NCBI RefSeq assembly: GCF_020404745.1
Contig: NZ_JAIZAP010000014.1
Coordinates: 1-64,000 of the forward strand
Length of the DNA stretch: 64,000 bases
Direction: 5' to 3'
Source: Aquibacillus saliphilus
GTDB lineage: Bacteria > Bacillota > Bacilli > Bacillales > Amphibacillaceae
The notes beneath the pieces are model-generated. The model saw only the letters and a program-made list of their open reading frames with translations, made no database searches and was not told where the DNA came from. Positions 28,499 through 37,725 of the stretch are shown here, piece after piece. The position numbers and the translations under genes were made by a program. Position 1 is the stretch's first letter; each line of letters opens with the position of its first letter.

Positions 28499-28658
28499 AA
28501 GTCTTCCTAATATGGGGGTAATCTTGTGTGCCAAATGTGAAAGTGAAATCGATACAATTGCATCTGCTAAAGTTATGACTTATTACGCTAACTGTGACCA
28601 GTGCGACTGTGGTTCGAATCAACAAGATGTGCCAGGCGAAGTGGAGAAGTGGAATTGA
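28485..28658 (+). CDS. SR1P-like GapA-binding peptide
   Basis: A 57-residue peptide. From residue 10 it reads [20 protein letters not shown] and then [13 protein letters not shown], which parallels B. subtilis SR1P (MGTIVCQDCNEAIHYFEDEK, then VTTLYGTCCGQCQC, from memory). SR1P binds GapA and promotes its contact with RNase J1. Four cysteines in two CxxC pairs suggest metal binding. The first ATG overlaps the gapB-like gene and has GAGAGGA upstream; the ATG at 28512 would give the family's usual length. The stop codon overlaps the pckA start. B. subtilis makes SR1P from a separate dual-function RNA. Confidence 0.75.
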   Translation: MSKFESLPNMGVILCAKCESEIDTIASAKVMTYYANCDQCDCGSNQQDVPGEVEKWN

Positions 28659-30241
28659 TGGAGATGGTTAAGGAGATTGATTCGGTTTTAAACAGTAATG
28701 AAAATAAAAATACTGTTTATCATAATCTATCTGTTTCAGAACTTATAGAAGTTGCTGTGATGCGTAAGGAAGGAATGCTTACTAATAATGGGGCGTTTCA
28801 AGCATACACTGGTGAATTCACCGGACGATCTCCCAAAGATAAATATATTGTAGAAGAGCCATCGGTTATCAAAGATGTCGAATGGGGACGTGTCAATCAA
28901 CCGATTTCAGAGCTCCAGTTTGATAGACTATATAATAAAGCTTTAGCTTACATGACTGAGAGAGATCTATTTATTTATGATGGAAGTGCTGGGGCTGATA
29001 TTAGTCATCAGCTTTCTGTTCGAATTGTCACTGAGTATGCTTGGCATAATTTATTTGCCCGTCAACTTTTTATTGATAAGTTAGAAAATCAAACAGATAA
29101 TCATCACCCTGATTTCACAGTGATTAGCTTACCTGGTTTAAAGGCAGATCCAGTTATGGACGGAACGAACTCGGAAACGTTTATTATTATTTCATTTGAA
29201 AAGAAAACCGTTCTTATTGGGGGTACAGCATATGCTGGTGAAATAAAAAAATCCATTTTCAGTGTGCTTAATTATTTACTTCCATCTAAAGGTGTTCTCC
29301 CTATGCATTGTTCAGCCAATATTAGCAAGACTGGTGATGATGTCGCTCTTTTCTTTGGTTTATCCGGAACAGGGAAAACAACCTTATCGAGCGATCCTAA
29401 TCGACAACTGATTGGTGATGATGAACACGGTTGGTCCGATAGTGGCGTGTTTAATTTTGAAGGCGGTTGCTACGCCAAATGTATTGGACTTTCTAAGGAA
29501 AAGGAACCACAAATATGGAATGCAATTAAGTACGGTTCGGTACTAGAAAATGTATCGATTGATCCGATAACACGCGAACTAAATTATACGGATACTACGA
29601 TCACCGAAAATACGCGAGCAGCCTATACGATTAATAATATTCCAGGATCTGTCATTCCAGGTGTTGCGGGTCATCCGGAAGTGATTATTTTTTTAACTGC
29701 TGATGCATTTGGTGTATTTCCACCGATATCAAAATTGACAAAAGAACAAGCGATTTATCACTTTTTGTCTGGTTATACATCTAAATTAGCAGGGACTGAA
29801 CGTGGAATCACAAAACCTGAAGCTACATTTTCAACTTGTTTTGGTGAACCATTTTTACCACAACGACCCGAAGTCTATGCAAAGATGTTAGGAAGAAAGA
29901 TTGATGAGCATAATGTACCAGTATATCTTGTTAACACTGGTTGGACAGGAGGTTCTTATGGAACCGGAGAGCGCATTAAACTAGCCTATACGAGATCAAT
30001 GATAACTGCGGCTATCAGTGGTGAATTGGAGCAATCTAATTTTAAACAACATCCTATTCTTGGTTTATTTATGCCTGATTTTGTAACCGGTGTTCCAGAA
30101 GGAGTGCTAGACCCGCGAAAAAGTTGGTCTAACCCGGACCTATATGATCAAGCAGCAGCTGAGCTAGCTAACCGGTTTATTGATAATTTTAGTAAGTTCT
30201 CTGAGGTGTCTGGTGCAGTTACAGCGGCTGGCCCTAAGTGA
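28658..30241 (+). CDS. pckA: Phosphoenolpyruvate carboxykinase (ATP)
   Basis: Converts oxaloacetate and ATP to phosphoenolpyruvate and CO2. The 527-residue protein has the kinase loop [18 protein letters not shown] and [20 protein letters not shown] with the metal-binding Asp, typical of the ATP-dependent enzyme. I start it at ATG 28658, which shares a base with the preceding stop codon (TGATG) and has GTGGAGAAG upstream. The longer frame starting in the SR1P-like gene is not needed. It is the third gene of the gluconeogenic operon. Confidence 0.95.
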   Translation: MEMVKEIDSVLNSNENKNTVYHNLSVSELIEVAVMRKEGMLTNNGAFQAYTGEFTGRSPKDKYIVEEPSVIKDVEWGRVNQPISELQFDRLYNKALAYMTERDLFIYDGSAGADISHQLSVRIVTEYAWHNLFARQLFIDKLENQTDNHHPDFTVISLPGLKADPVMDGTNSETFIIISFEKKTVLIGGTAYAGEIKKSIFSVLNYLLPSKGVLPMHCSANISKTGDDVALFFGLSGTGKTTLSSDPNRQLIGDDEHGWSDSGVFNFEGGCYAKCIGLSKEKEPQIWNAIKYGSVLENVSIDPITRELNYTDTTITENTRAAYTINNIPGSVIPGVAGHPEVIIFLTADAFGVFPPISKLTKEQAIYHFLSGYTSKLAGTERGITKPEATFSTCFGEPFLPQRPEVYAKMLGRKIDEHNVPVYLVNTGWTGGSYGTGERIKLAYTRSMITAAISGELEQSNFKQHPILGLFMPDFVTGVPEGVLDPRKSWSNPDLYDQAAAELANRFIDNFSKFSEVSGAVTAAGPK

Positions 30242-30287
30242 TAAGATGGACTAAAATTATCTTTTTGAAATCATGTAAATTATAGCT

Positions 30288-30342
30288 GGAAATCAGGGTA
30301 TTCACTGTAAGGGGGGAGTGAATATCCTGATTTTTATTAATT
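30288..30342. terminator. Intrinsic terminator after pckA
   Basis: AAATCAGGGTATTCACT and AGTGAATATCCTGATTT pair almost perfectly (17 bp, one G-T) around a GTAAGGGGGG loop, followed by TTATTAATT. Confidence 0.85.
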
Positions 30343-30437
30343 AGCAAAAAATATAATAGTGATAGTTCTTGCCATGATATTATAAAAAATATATGATTAT
30401 TTATAGAATATGGTTGGAATGAGACAGGAGGATTGCC

Positions 30438-31082
30438 ATGATCGAATTTACCAACCGACAACTAGATATTGTAGAAATCCTTAAAAAACATGAGCCAATT
30501 ACAGCGGAACAAATTGCAGATATGTTAGGAGTCAGCAAGGCAACACTCCGTTCCGACTTAGCTGTATTGGTGATGACGGGTTATCTTGATGCGAAGCCAA
30601 AGGTGGGTTATTTTCTAGGCAAAACAATTAAAGATAATGGTAGCATTTCGAATCGGATAAAAGAAATAAAAGTAAAAGACGTCCAGGGCGTACCTGTAGT
30701 AGTACAAGGAACTTCAACCGTTCACGATGCAGTCATTACCCTGTTCTTAGAAAATGTCGGATCAATGACTGTTGTTGATGAAGCAGGTTATTTAGAGGGA
30801 ATTGTTTCTAGGAAAGACTTGCTGAAAGTAACTCTAGGGAATGCAACTGCTGCAACGATACCTGTAAATTTAGTGATGACGAGACAGCCAAATATTGTTA
30901 CTATTTCTCAGGAGGAATCAGTGATTGAAGCGGCCCGGAAAATGATTCATTCCCAGGTTGATAGTTTGCCTGTAGTGATTACAAAAACTGATGAGAATCA
31001 AGAGACGAAACAGTTAGTTGTTGGCAGGATTACAAAAACAAATATGACAAGACTCTTATTGGAGAGTGTGACAGAATCGTAG
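30438..31082 (+). CDS. ccpN: Transcriptional repressor CcpN
   Basis: A 214-residue regulator with an N-terminal winged helix-turn-helix (TAEQIADMLGVSKATLRSDL) and two CBS domains (about 75-130 and 145-205), the CcpN architecture. CcpN represses gluconeogenic genes when glycolytic carbon is present, sensing the ATP/ADP state through its CBS domains. The target operon gapB-pckA lies directly upstream. The yqfL gene follows 21 bp downstream as in B. subtilis. ATG is behind ACAGGAGGATTGCC. Confidence 0.93.
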   Translation: MIEFTNRQLDIVEILKKHEPITAEQIADMLGVSKATLRSDLAVLVMTGYLDAKPKVGYFLGKTIKDNGSISNRIKEIKVKDVQGVPVVVQGTSTVHDAVITLFLENVGSMTVVDEAGYLEGIVSRKDLLKVTLGNATAATIPVNLVMTRQPNIVTISQEESVIEAARKMIHSQVDSLPVVITKTDENQETKQLVVGRITKTNMTRLLLESVTES

Positions 31083-31103
31083 GAAGCAAGGAGTGACGAA
31101 ATA

Positions 31104-31919
31104 TTGGACCAAAAAAAGCGTATAATCTATGTGTGTTCAGATGCTGTCGGAGAAACCGCAGAGGCTGTTGCACGAGCAACAACACGACAATTTTCAGGTG
31201 AACAAATACAGTTAAAACGATACAGTCATATTCAGAGCGATGAGGAGATCGATACACTTTTATCCGAAGTTGAGAAAACAGGCGGTGTCATTGCTTACAC
31301 GCTGGTTCAACCAGAACTTAGAGCGACAATGAAAGAGCAATCGATTCGTCGAGATATTAGGGCTGTCGATGTGATGGGACCAATGATGCAAGCTTACATA
31401 GATACCTATAATGATTCACCTAAACGCGAGCCTGGTCTCAGGCAAGAACTAGATGAAGAATATTTCCGTAGAATTGAAGCAATTGAGTTTGCTGTTAAGT
31501 ATGACGATGGTAAAGATGTTCGTGGCTTGGTTAAGGCTCAAGTTGTGCTTATTGGTGTTTCCCGAACATCAAAAACGCCACTTAGTATTTTTCTTGCGCA
31601 TAAAGGAATTAAAGTGGCAAACTTACCAATTTTGCCTGATACAAAACCGCCAAAAGAATTGTATCAGACTGGTAATCGAACAATTATTGGTTTAACAATG
31701 GAGCCGGAAAGTCTATTGAAAATTAGAAAAGAGCGCCTGAAAACACTTGGACTACCAGATAAAGCAAAATACGCATCGTTCGAGCAAATAAAAAGTGAGC
31801 TTAAAACAGCTGACGATATCATGAAACAATTAGACTGCCAAATAGTTGATGTATCGGATAAATCAATTGAAGAGACGGCAGGTATTATCATGGAATCTAT
31901 ATCTGGAGATTTTAGATAA
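31104..31919 (+). CDS. yqfL: PEP synthase/PPDK regulatory protein (bifunctional kinase/phosphorylase), YqfL
   Basis: A 271-residue member of the PSRP family (DUF299). The P-loop is in VVLIGVSRTSKTPLSIFLA, and the N-terminal IIYVCSDAVGETAEAVARA is also conserved. In other bacteria it phosphorylates and dephosphorylates a threonine of pyruvate,phosphate dikinase or PEP synthase depending on the ADP state. In B. subtilis it is encoded with ccpN and modulates CcpN activity. Start is TTG behind AAGGAGTGACG. The target dikinase gene is not in this window. Confidence 0.92.
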   Translation: MDQKKRIIYVCSDAVGETAEAVARATTRQFSGEQIQLKRYSHIQSDEEIDTLLSEVEKTGGVIAYTLVQPELRATMKEQSIRRDIRAVDVMGPMMQAYIDTYNDSPKREPGLRQELDEEYFRRIEAIEFAVKYDDGKDVRGLVKAQVVLIGVSRTSKTPLSIFLAHKGIKVANLPILPDTKPPKELYQTGNRTIIGLTMEPESLLKIRKERLKTLGLPDKAKYASFEQIKSELKTADDIMKQLDCQIVDVSDKSIEETAGIIMESISGDFR

Positions 31920-31979
31920 TAGCATGGTTATTTGAAAAATAAGTTAGTAATAATGACATAACAAAGATCGCTAGCACGA

Positions 31980-32023
31980 TAAACAACAAAGGAGAAGCCA
32001 CTGGGCTTCTCCTTTGTTGTTAT
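31980..32023. terminator. Bidirectional terminator
   Basis: AACAACAAAGGAGAAGCC and GGCTTCTCCTTTGTTGTT form a perfect 18-bp stem with a 4-base loop, between the convergent yqfL and RpiR-type regulator genes. Confidence 0.9.
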
Positions 32024-32064
32024 GGTTAGTTAATTTGCCGAGACTTGAATTGGCCACAACAAAA

Positions 32065-32922
32065 TTAAATTCTTTCAGAAGAAATAGCACTTCTTACTTT
32101 TCTAAGTGATACCTTACCAGAATCTTTTCGAGCCATTAAAACGTTTACATAGATGGCATCAATCACACTCAACTGAGCAATGCGTGAAGCAAGTGCTTCT
32201 GAGCGAAAATCAGTTTCCTCCGATAAGGTGTATAAAGGAATATCAACGCTTTCATTAAGTGGCGATTTAGCAAAACTAGTAATTCCAACTGTTTTTACAC
32301 CGTTTTCTTTTGTGATTTCTAAAGTTTTAAGAATATCTTTTGTTGTCCCAGTATGAGAGATGAGTACAGCTACATCTTCTTTAGTCATTTGTGAAGCAGA
32401 CATAAGTTGCATATGTGTGTCGGTTTGAGCAAAAACGGGTATGCCTGTTCGAATTAATTTGTGATATGCATCCAGTGCGATAATATTAGAACCTCCAACA
32501 CCAAAAAACTCCACTCTTCTAGCCCCAAGAATCGCAGTAATTGCTGCTTTGAAGTTGTTTTCATCAATTACCTTAAGGGTATCTTCTAGTGTTTTAATAT
32601 TGGAATGAAACACTTTTTCTATTACTGTTTTTTCATTATCATTCAATAGAACTTTTTCGTGAATGTCATGAATTGGTTCAACTATTTCTGAAGCTAATAC
32701 TACTTTCATATTTTGGAAACCTTTAAAGCCGATTCGTTTACAAAAACGAAAGACTGTGGAGTCAGCAATACCAATATCAGCTGCGACCTGATTAATTGTT
32801 CCATGGACAACGTTCTGTGGTTTTTCTAATATATAATCAGCAATCTTTTTTTCTTTAGCGCTGAAGGTTGGGTAATTGGATCTAATTCTCATTAAGCAGT
32901 GTTGCATATGTGAAGTGGCCAT
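32065..32922 (-). CDS. RpiR/MurR-family transcriptional regulator
   Basis: A 285-residue regulator with an N-terminal RpiR helix-turn-helix (TINQVAADIGIADSTVFRFC, near residue 42) and a C-terminal SIS domain that binds phosphosugars (FFGVGGSNIIALDAYHKLI, VLISHTGTTKDILKTL). It is divergent from the gluconate genes, so it probably controls them in response to gluconate or 6-phosphogluconate. B. subtilis uses a GntR repressor for this task, so this is a different regulatory solution. Repeats in the intergenic region are possible operators. Confidence 0.85.
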   Translation of the reverse strand: MATSHMQHCLMRIRSNYPTFSAKEKKIADYILEKPQNVVHGTINQVAADIGIADSTVFRFCKRIGFKGFQNMKVVLASEIVEPIHDIHEKVLLNDNEKTVIEKVFHSNIKTLEDTLKVIDENNFKAAITAILGARRVEFFGVGGSNIIALDAYHKLIRTGIPVFAQTDTHMQLMSASQMTKEDVAVLISHTGTTKDILKTLEITKENGVKTVGITSFAKSPLNESVDIPLYTLSEETDFRSEALASRIAQLSVIDAIYVNVLMARKDSGKVSLRKVRSAISSERI

Positions 32923-32981
32923 TAATCTAAACCTCCATTAAAATTTTCATCTACTATTATAATAAGACAAAATGCGAAAAA

Positions 32982-33023
32982 AAGAAATATTTTCGAAGCG
33001 ATTTCATAAAAAGAAATATTTTT
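32982..33023. promoter_or_regulatory. Direct repeats, candidate operators for the RpiR-type regulator
   Basis: AAAGAAATATTTT occurs twice, near 32983 and near 33011, about 28 bp apart, between the divergent regulator and gluconate operon. The spacing of close to three helical turns suits a dimeric or tetrameric regulator. Confidence 0.4.
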
Positions 33024-33026
33024 TGA

Positions 33027-33063
33027 GAAAACGGTTGCAATAGAACATTATTTTTTTTATAAT
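33027..33063 (+). promoter_or_regulatory. Promoter of the gluconate operon with possible cre site
   Basis: TTGCAA (33036-33041) and TATAAT (about 33058-33063) are separated by about 16 bp. AGAAAACGGTTGCA (33027-33040) matches the CcpA cre consensus TGWAANCGNTNWCA at 12 of 14 positions and overlaps the -35 box. An inverted repeat CGAAACAATATTCTTTCG (33071-33088) follows the -10 box and could be a further operator. Confidence 0.45.
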
Positions 33064-33166
33064 GATTTTGCGAAACAATATTCTTTCGTGAATTTTTAAA
33101 AATAGGAAACAGAAGGAAAATCAAAAATGATTCGAAGTATTATCGACAACTAAGGGAGGCCAAACG

Positions 33167-34063
33167 ATGAAACTAGCAATGATAGGTTTAGGAAAAATGG
33201 GATTAAATCTCACAATTAATTTAATTAATAATGGTCATGAAGTGGTCGCTTATGATGTTTCTACAGAGTCGATACATAACGCAGAAACACAAGGCGCAGT
33301 GCCTGCTGACTCATTAGAAGATATCGTAGCAAAATTAGATTCACCAAGAGTTATTTGGATGATGGTACCAGCTGGAGAAGTTACCAATCAATTGGTTAAT
33401 GATATTAGTAGTTTGCTAGAAAAGGGAGATATATTAATAGACGGTGGCAATTCAAATTACAAAGACACAGTTCGCCGTGCCAAGGAACTAGATGAACAAG
33501 GAATTTACTACTTAGATTGTGGCACAAGTGGTGGGATGGAAGGTGCAAGAGATGGTGCATGTACCATGATAGGCGGTAAACAAGAGGCATTTAGTCAAGT
33601 AGAATCATTGTTTTCATCTACTTGCGTTGAAAACGGTTACCTCTATACAGGTAAATCAGGGAGTGGCCATTTCTTGAAAATGGTACACAATGGCGTCGAA
33701 TATGGAATGATGCAAGCAATCGGTGAAGGTTTCGATATTTTGGAAAAAAGTGAATTTGACTATGATTTTGAAAAGGTAGCTCGTGTATGGAATAACGGCT
33801 CAGTGGTAAGGTCTTGGTTAATGGAACTAATGGAAGACGCATTCAAAGAAGATGCCAACCTCGATGAAATTAAAGGTGTTGTTCACTCATCTGGGGAAGG
33901 GAAATGGACAGTTGAAACAGCTCTAGATTTGCAAGTAGCTGCACCCGTTATTGCTATGTCTTTAATGATGAGAAATCGGTCATTAGAAACAGATACATTT
34001 AGCGGTAAAGTTGTCGCAGCACTTAGAAATCAATTTGGCGGTCATGCCGTCGAAAAGAACTAG
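33167..34063 (+). CDS. 6-phosphogluconate dehydrogenase, short (YqeC/GntZ type)
   Basis: Oxidatively decarboxylates 6-phosphogluconate to ribulose 5-phosphate. At 298 residues it belongs to the short class, which is often NAD-dependent. The N-terminal Rossmann motif MKLAMIGLGKMGLNLTINL and the substrate motif LDCGTSGGMEGARDG with HFLKMVHNGVEYGMMQ (catalytic Lys) are clear. ATG follows AAGGGAGGCCAAACG. It is the first gene of the gluconate cluster, feeding the kinase product into the pentose phosphate route. Confidence 0.92.
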   Translation: MKLAMIGLGKMGLNLTINLINNGHEVVAYDVSTESIHNAETQGAVPADSLEDIVAKLDSPRVIWMMVPAGEVTNQLVNDISSLLEKGDILIDGGNSNYKDTVRRAKELDEQGIYYLDCGTSGGMEGARDGACTMIGGKQEAFSQVESLFSSTCVENGYLYTGKSGSGHFLKMVHNGVEYGMMQAIGEGFDILEKSEFDYDFEKVARVWNNGSVVRSWLMELMEDAFKEDANLDEIKGVVHSSGEGKWTVETALDLQVAAPVIAMSLMMRNRSLETDTFSGKVVAALRNQFGGHAVEKN

Positions 34064-34084
34064 CATAGAATGGAGGAATGAATT

Positions 34085-35428
34085 ATGTCAGCAACAATGT
34101 TAATATTAGTCGCAGTAGCAGGTATTTTTGGTTTATTATATTTAGTAATTCGTACAAAGCTTCACGCATTTGTATCCTTAATGATTGTTAGTTTACTAGT
34201 CGGTATTGCAGCAGGAATGCCACTAGATGGGGTTATTGAATCGGTAGAGAATGGTATGGGCGGTACATTAGGTTTTGTTGCGATTGTTGTAGGTTTAGGT
34301 GCAATGTTTGGTAAGATGTTAGAAGTCTCCGGTGGGGTTGAGCGTCTTGCACAAACATTACTGAAAAAATTTGGTGAAGATCGCTCACAATGGGCACTAG
34401 GTATTACCGGATTTTTAGTGGCAATTCCAGTATTTTTTGACGTTGGTTTTATCATTTTAGTTCCGATAGTGTACGGTTTGGCAAAGAAAACGGGAAGATC
34501 TCTCTTATACTATGGAATTCCATTGTTAGCTGGTCTAGCTGTCACACACAGTTATATTCCACCAACTCCCGGACCAATTGCTGTAGCTGATTTAATTGGC
34601 GCGGATCTTGGATGGGTGATACTATTTGGTATTATTGCAGGTATTCCATCAATGATAATTGCGGGTCCATTGTTCGGTAAATACATGGCAAAACGAATTC
34701 ATGTAACGGTTCCAGATTATATGGATTTTGAAGAAAAAGAATATGATAAAGAACTACCAAGTTTTGCTATGATTACTTCAATTATTTTAGTTCCATTGGT
34801 ATTAATTTTAATAAATACACTTTCAGCAGTCATGCTTCCTGAAGGCAATACTTTCCGGGCAATTACGACATTTGTAGGTAATCCAATTGTAGCTTTAACA
34901 ATAGCAACGTTATTAACGTTTACATTCTTAGGAACAAAGAGAGGTTACTCAAGACAGGATGTACAGGACATTGCAACGAAGGCATTAGAGCCGGCAGGTA
35001 TCATTATTTTAGTTACTGGTGCTGGTGGTGTGTTTAAGACAGTATTAATTGATTCAGGTGTTGGCGATGTGTTAGGTGAACTGATGGCTGGTTCTCCACT
35101 ACCTCCGATTTTATTAGCATTTCTAATTGCAGCTGTTGTTCGTGTTGCACAAGGTTCTGCAACAGTGTCTATGGTAACTGCTGCTGGTTTAATTTCACCA
35201 GTGATATCGATTATGGGACTTGAAGGTCCAGTTTTAGGACTAATAGTTATTTCGATTGCAGCGGGTGCAACGGTTCTTTCACACGTGAATGACTCTGGTT
35301 TCTGGTTAGTAAATAGATACTTCGGTATTGATGTGAAGGATACACTAAAAACATGGACTGTTATGGAAACATTAATTGGTCTAGTTGGTTTAACTACCGC
35401 ACTTATACTCGGATTGTTTATTTCGTAA
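34085..35428 (+). CDS. gntP: Gluconate:H+ symporter
   Basis: A 447-residue membrane protein of the GntP family with about 12-14 hydrophobic segments. The sequence VTHSYIPPTPGPIAVADLIG is a GntP-family signature, and FDVGFIILVPIVYGLAKKTG is also conserved. It should import gluconate with protons. It lies 21 bp after the dehydrogenase and 97 bp before the kinase. ATG is preceded by TGGAGGAATGAATT. Confidence 0.92.
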   Translation: MSATMLILVAVAGIFGLLYLVIRTKLHAFVSLMIVSLLVGIAAGMPLDGVIESVENGMGGTLGFVAIVVGLGAMFGKMLEVSGGVERLAQTLLKKFGEDRSQWALGITGFLVAIPVFFDVGFIILVPIVYGLAKKTGRSLLYYGIPLLAGLAVTHSYIPPTPGPIAVADLIGADLGWVILFGIIAGIPSMIIAGPLFGKYMAKRIHVTVPDYMDFEEKEYDKELPSFAMITSIILVPLVLILINTLSAVMLPEGNTFRAITTFVGNPIVALTIATLLTFTFLGTKRGYSRQDVQDIATKALEPAGIIILVTGAGGVFKTVLIDSGVGDVLGELMAGSPLPPILLAFLIAAVVRVAQGSATVSMVTAAGLISPVISIMGLEGPVLGLIVISIAAGATVLSHVNDSGFWLVNRYFGIDVKDTLKTWTVMETLIGLVGLTTALILGLFIS

Positions 35429-35436
35429 AGTAACTT

Positions 35437-35464
35437 AGAAAGCGCTTATAAATAAGCGCTTTCT
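35437..35464. terminator. Perfect hairpin between gntP and gntK
   Basis: AGAAAGCGCTTAT and ATAAGCGCTTTCT pair perfectly over 13 bp with a 2-base loop, followed by GATTTTAAAA. The T-run is weak, so partial termination or RNA processing between the two genes is more likely than full termination. Confidence 0.6.
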
Positions 35465-35525
35465 GATTTTAAAATGATAACTAGAACAAAGACAGTTAAC
35501 TTTATAAGAGAGTAAGGGGTTCTAT

Positions 35526-37064
35526 ATGAAAAAATATCTATTGGGTGTTGATATCGGCACTACTAGTACAAAAGCAGTTTTATTTAGTCGAGATGGTAAG
35601 GTGAAAAAACAATATGCTGTAGAGTATCCTTTACATACACCAGTTCCAGGAGCTGCAGAACAGGATACAGCGGAAATTTTACAAGCTGTTAAAACAGCGA
35701 TACGAGAAGCTGTCGAACAAAGTGGAATTAGTTCAGAAGAATTATTGTTAATTTCATTTAGCTCTGCAATGCACAGTCTAATTGCAGTCGATCAAGATGG
35801 TAAACCGTTGACTAGGAGCATTACATGGGCAGATCAACGCAGTGAGCCATGGGCAAAAAAGTTGAAGCAAGAAGGTGATGGACACCAAATTTATTTGCGA
35901 ACTGGAACACCAATACACCCGATGTCGCCACTTGCAAAAATTATTTGGTTGAGAAATGATCATCCTGAAATATTTAATGAAACATACAAATTTATTTCGA
36001 TTAAAGAATACGTCTTTAAGGAGTTGTTTGGTGAGTATATCGTTGACCATTCGATTGCTTCTGCAACAGGTCTGTTTAACCTAGAAAATTTAAATTGGGA
36101 TAGTGGTGCACTAGAAGTTGCTGGAATATCAGAGCACCAATTGTCTACGCTTGTTCCAACAACACATAAGTTACAAGGATTGTCTAAGGAAGTAGCGGAA
36201 GAACTAGGGATAGCTGCCGATGTCCCGTTTATCATTGGAGCAAATGACGGTGTTTTGTCAAACCTTGGAGTTAATGCAATCGAACCAGGGGTTGTCGCGT
36301 TAACAATAGGGACAAGTGGGGCAATTCGCACCGTGACTGATCGACCAGTTACCGATCCTAAAGGAAGAATATTTTGCTATGCTTTAACTGAAAATCATTG
36401 GGTAATTGGTGGACCGGTTAACAACGGCGGCATGGTGATGCGCTGGCTCCGAGATGAAATTTGTCACGAGGAAGTGGAGGAAGCGAAGCAGTCAGCTATC
36501 GATCCGTACGATCTAATAACTGACAAAATCAGTAAGATTCAGCCAGGAGCAGAAGGGTTGATTTTTCATCCTTACTTAGCAGGTGAACGTGCTCCACTTT
36601 GGAATGCTAATGCGAGAGGCTCCTTTTTTGGTTTAGGAATGCACCATAAGAAAGAACACATGATGCGTGCTGTACTAGAAGGTATAAATTTAAATATTTA
36701 TACTGTGTTGCTTGCATTGGAAGAAATTATTGGAATTCCAGAAAAAATTCACGCTACTGGAGGGTTTGCTAAATCTGCTGTTTGGCGTCAAATGCTCTCT
36801 GATGTATTTAATCAGGAAGTGCAAATTCCAGAGAGTGTAGAAAGCTCCTGTTTGGGTGCTGTTGTACTTGGACTCTATGCTCTTGGTGAGGTCGATGATT
36901 TGACTGTGGTGTCGGAAATGGTTGGAACAACAAAAAGTCATACCCCTAATAAGGAAGCAGTTAATGTTTACACAGAATTAATTCCAATCTATCTTCGGCT
37001 AAGTCGTCTTTTTGAAGAGGACTATGATGCAATTGTTCAATTTCAACAAAAACACATACAATAA
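35526..37064 (+). CDS. gntK: Gluconokinase (FGGY family)
   Basis: Phosphorylates gluconate to 6-phosphogluconate. The 512-residue FGGY kinase begins with LLGVDIGTTSTKAVLFSRDG (ATP phosphate loop) and has the FGGY signatures SITWADQRS and EGLIFHPYLAGERAPLWNA plus ATGGFAKSAVWRQMLSDV near the C-terminus. Context with gntP and a 6-phosphogluconate dehydrogenase supports gluconate over xylulose or glycerol. ATG follows GAGAGTAAGGGGTTCTAT. Confidence 0.92.
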   Translation: MKKYLLGVDIGTTSTKAVLFSRDGKVKKQYAVEYPLHTPVPGAAEQDTAEILQAVKTAIREAVEQSGISSEELLLISFSSAMHSLIAVDQDGKPLTRSITWADQRSEPWAKKLKQEGDGHQIYLRTGTPIHPMSPLAKIIWLRNDHPEIFNETYKFISIKEYVFKELFGEYIVDHSIASATGLFNLENLNWDSGALEVAGISEHQLSTLVPTTHKLQGLSKEVAEELGIAADVPFIIGANDGVLSNLGVNAIEPGVVALTIGTSGAIRTVTDRPVTDPKGRIFCYALTENHWVIGGPVNNGGMVMRWLRDEICHEEVEEAKQSAIDPYDLITDKISKIQPGAEGLIFHPYLAGERAPLWNANARGSFFGLGMHHKKEHMMRAVLEGINLNIYTVLLALEEIIGIPEKIHATGGFAKSAVWRQMLSDVFNQEVQIPESVESSCLGAVVLGLYALGEVDDLTVVSEMVGTTKSHTPNKEAVNVYTELIPIYLRLSRLFEEDYDAIVQFQQKHIQ

Positions 37065-37078
37065 TATCAAGTAGTAAA

Positions 37079-37122
37079 AAAATTAATACCCTACTAATAG
37101 ACGTTAGTAAGGTGTTAATTTA
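37079..37122 (+). terminator. Intrinsic terminator after gntK
   Basis: AAATTAATACCCTACTAAT and GTTAGTAAGGTGTTAATTT form a long stem with minor mismatches and a 4-base loop, followed by AATATG. It ends the gluconate operon. Confidence 0.7.
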
Positions 37123-37189
37123 ATATGTTATTTTTATTGCTAATAGGAAGTCTAATAACTACCTGGGTATCTATGAGGAACGAATTCCC

Positions 37190-37628
37190 AAAATGACTTT
37201 TATAAAACAGATGAAAGTCAAAATGAGTGAGCAAACAAGGGAAAAAGACCTTCATAAAACAGATGAAAGTCAAGATGAGCGATCAAACAAGGGAAATGAA
37301 CTTCATGAAGCAGATGAAAGTCAAAATGAGTGAGCAAATGAATGAAAAAGACCTTCATAAAGCTGATGAAAGTCAAGATGAGTGAGCAAACGAATGAAAA
37401 AGACCTTCATAAAGCTGATGAAAGTCAAAATGAGTGAGCAAACAAGGGAAAAAGACCTTCATAAAGCTGATGAAAGTCAAAATGAGTGAGCAAACAAGGG
37501 AAAAAGACCTTCATAAAGCTGATGAAAGTCAAAATGAGTGAGCAAACGAATGAAAATGACTTTCATAAAACAGATGAAAGTCAAGATGAGCGAGCAAACA
37601 AGGGAAAAAGACCTTCATGAAGGTCTTT
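37190..37628. repeat. Tandem array of 52-bp hairpin repeats (8 units)
   Basis: Eight units of about 51-52 bp, each of the form GACCTTCATAAAGCTGATGA, then AAGTCAAAATGAGTGAGC and a spacer AAACAAGGGAAAAA or AAACGAATGAAAAA. Inside each unit GACTTTCAT or GACCTTCAT faces ATGAAAGTC, giving a 9-bp hairpin. The array ends with the perfect palindrome AAAGACCTTCATGAAGGTCTTT. Middle units are almost identical, outer ones more diverged, which suggests growth by unequal exchange. The unit length is not a multiple of three and contains stop codons, so it is not coding. There are no unique spacers as in CRISPR. Confidence 0.9.
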
Positions 37629-37680
37629 AATCTTGTTCGTATAAGCTACCTTTAGTTACACAATCCAAATTTATATACTG

Positions 37681-37725
37681 AAAAAACACTTGGATAAAAT
37701 CTCATTTTTATCCAAGTGTTTTTGT
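37681..37725. terminator. Strong bidirectional terminator
   Basis: AAAAACACTTGGATAAAA and TTTTTATCCAAGTGTTTTT pair over about 17 bp around a short loop. Confidence 0.85.

Noticed and set aside
37190-37628. CRISPR array
   Set aside because: The spacers are as similar to each other as the repeats, units are simple tandem copies, and no cas gene is present.
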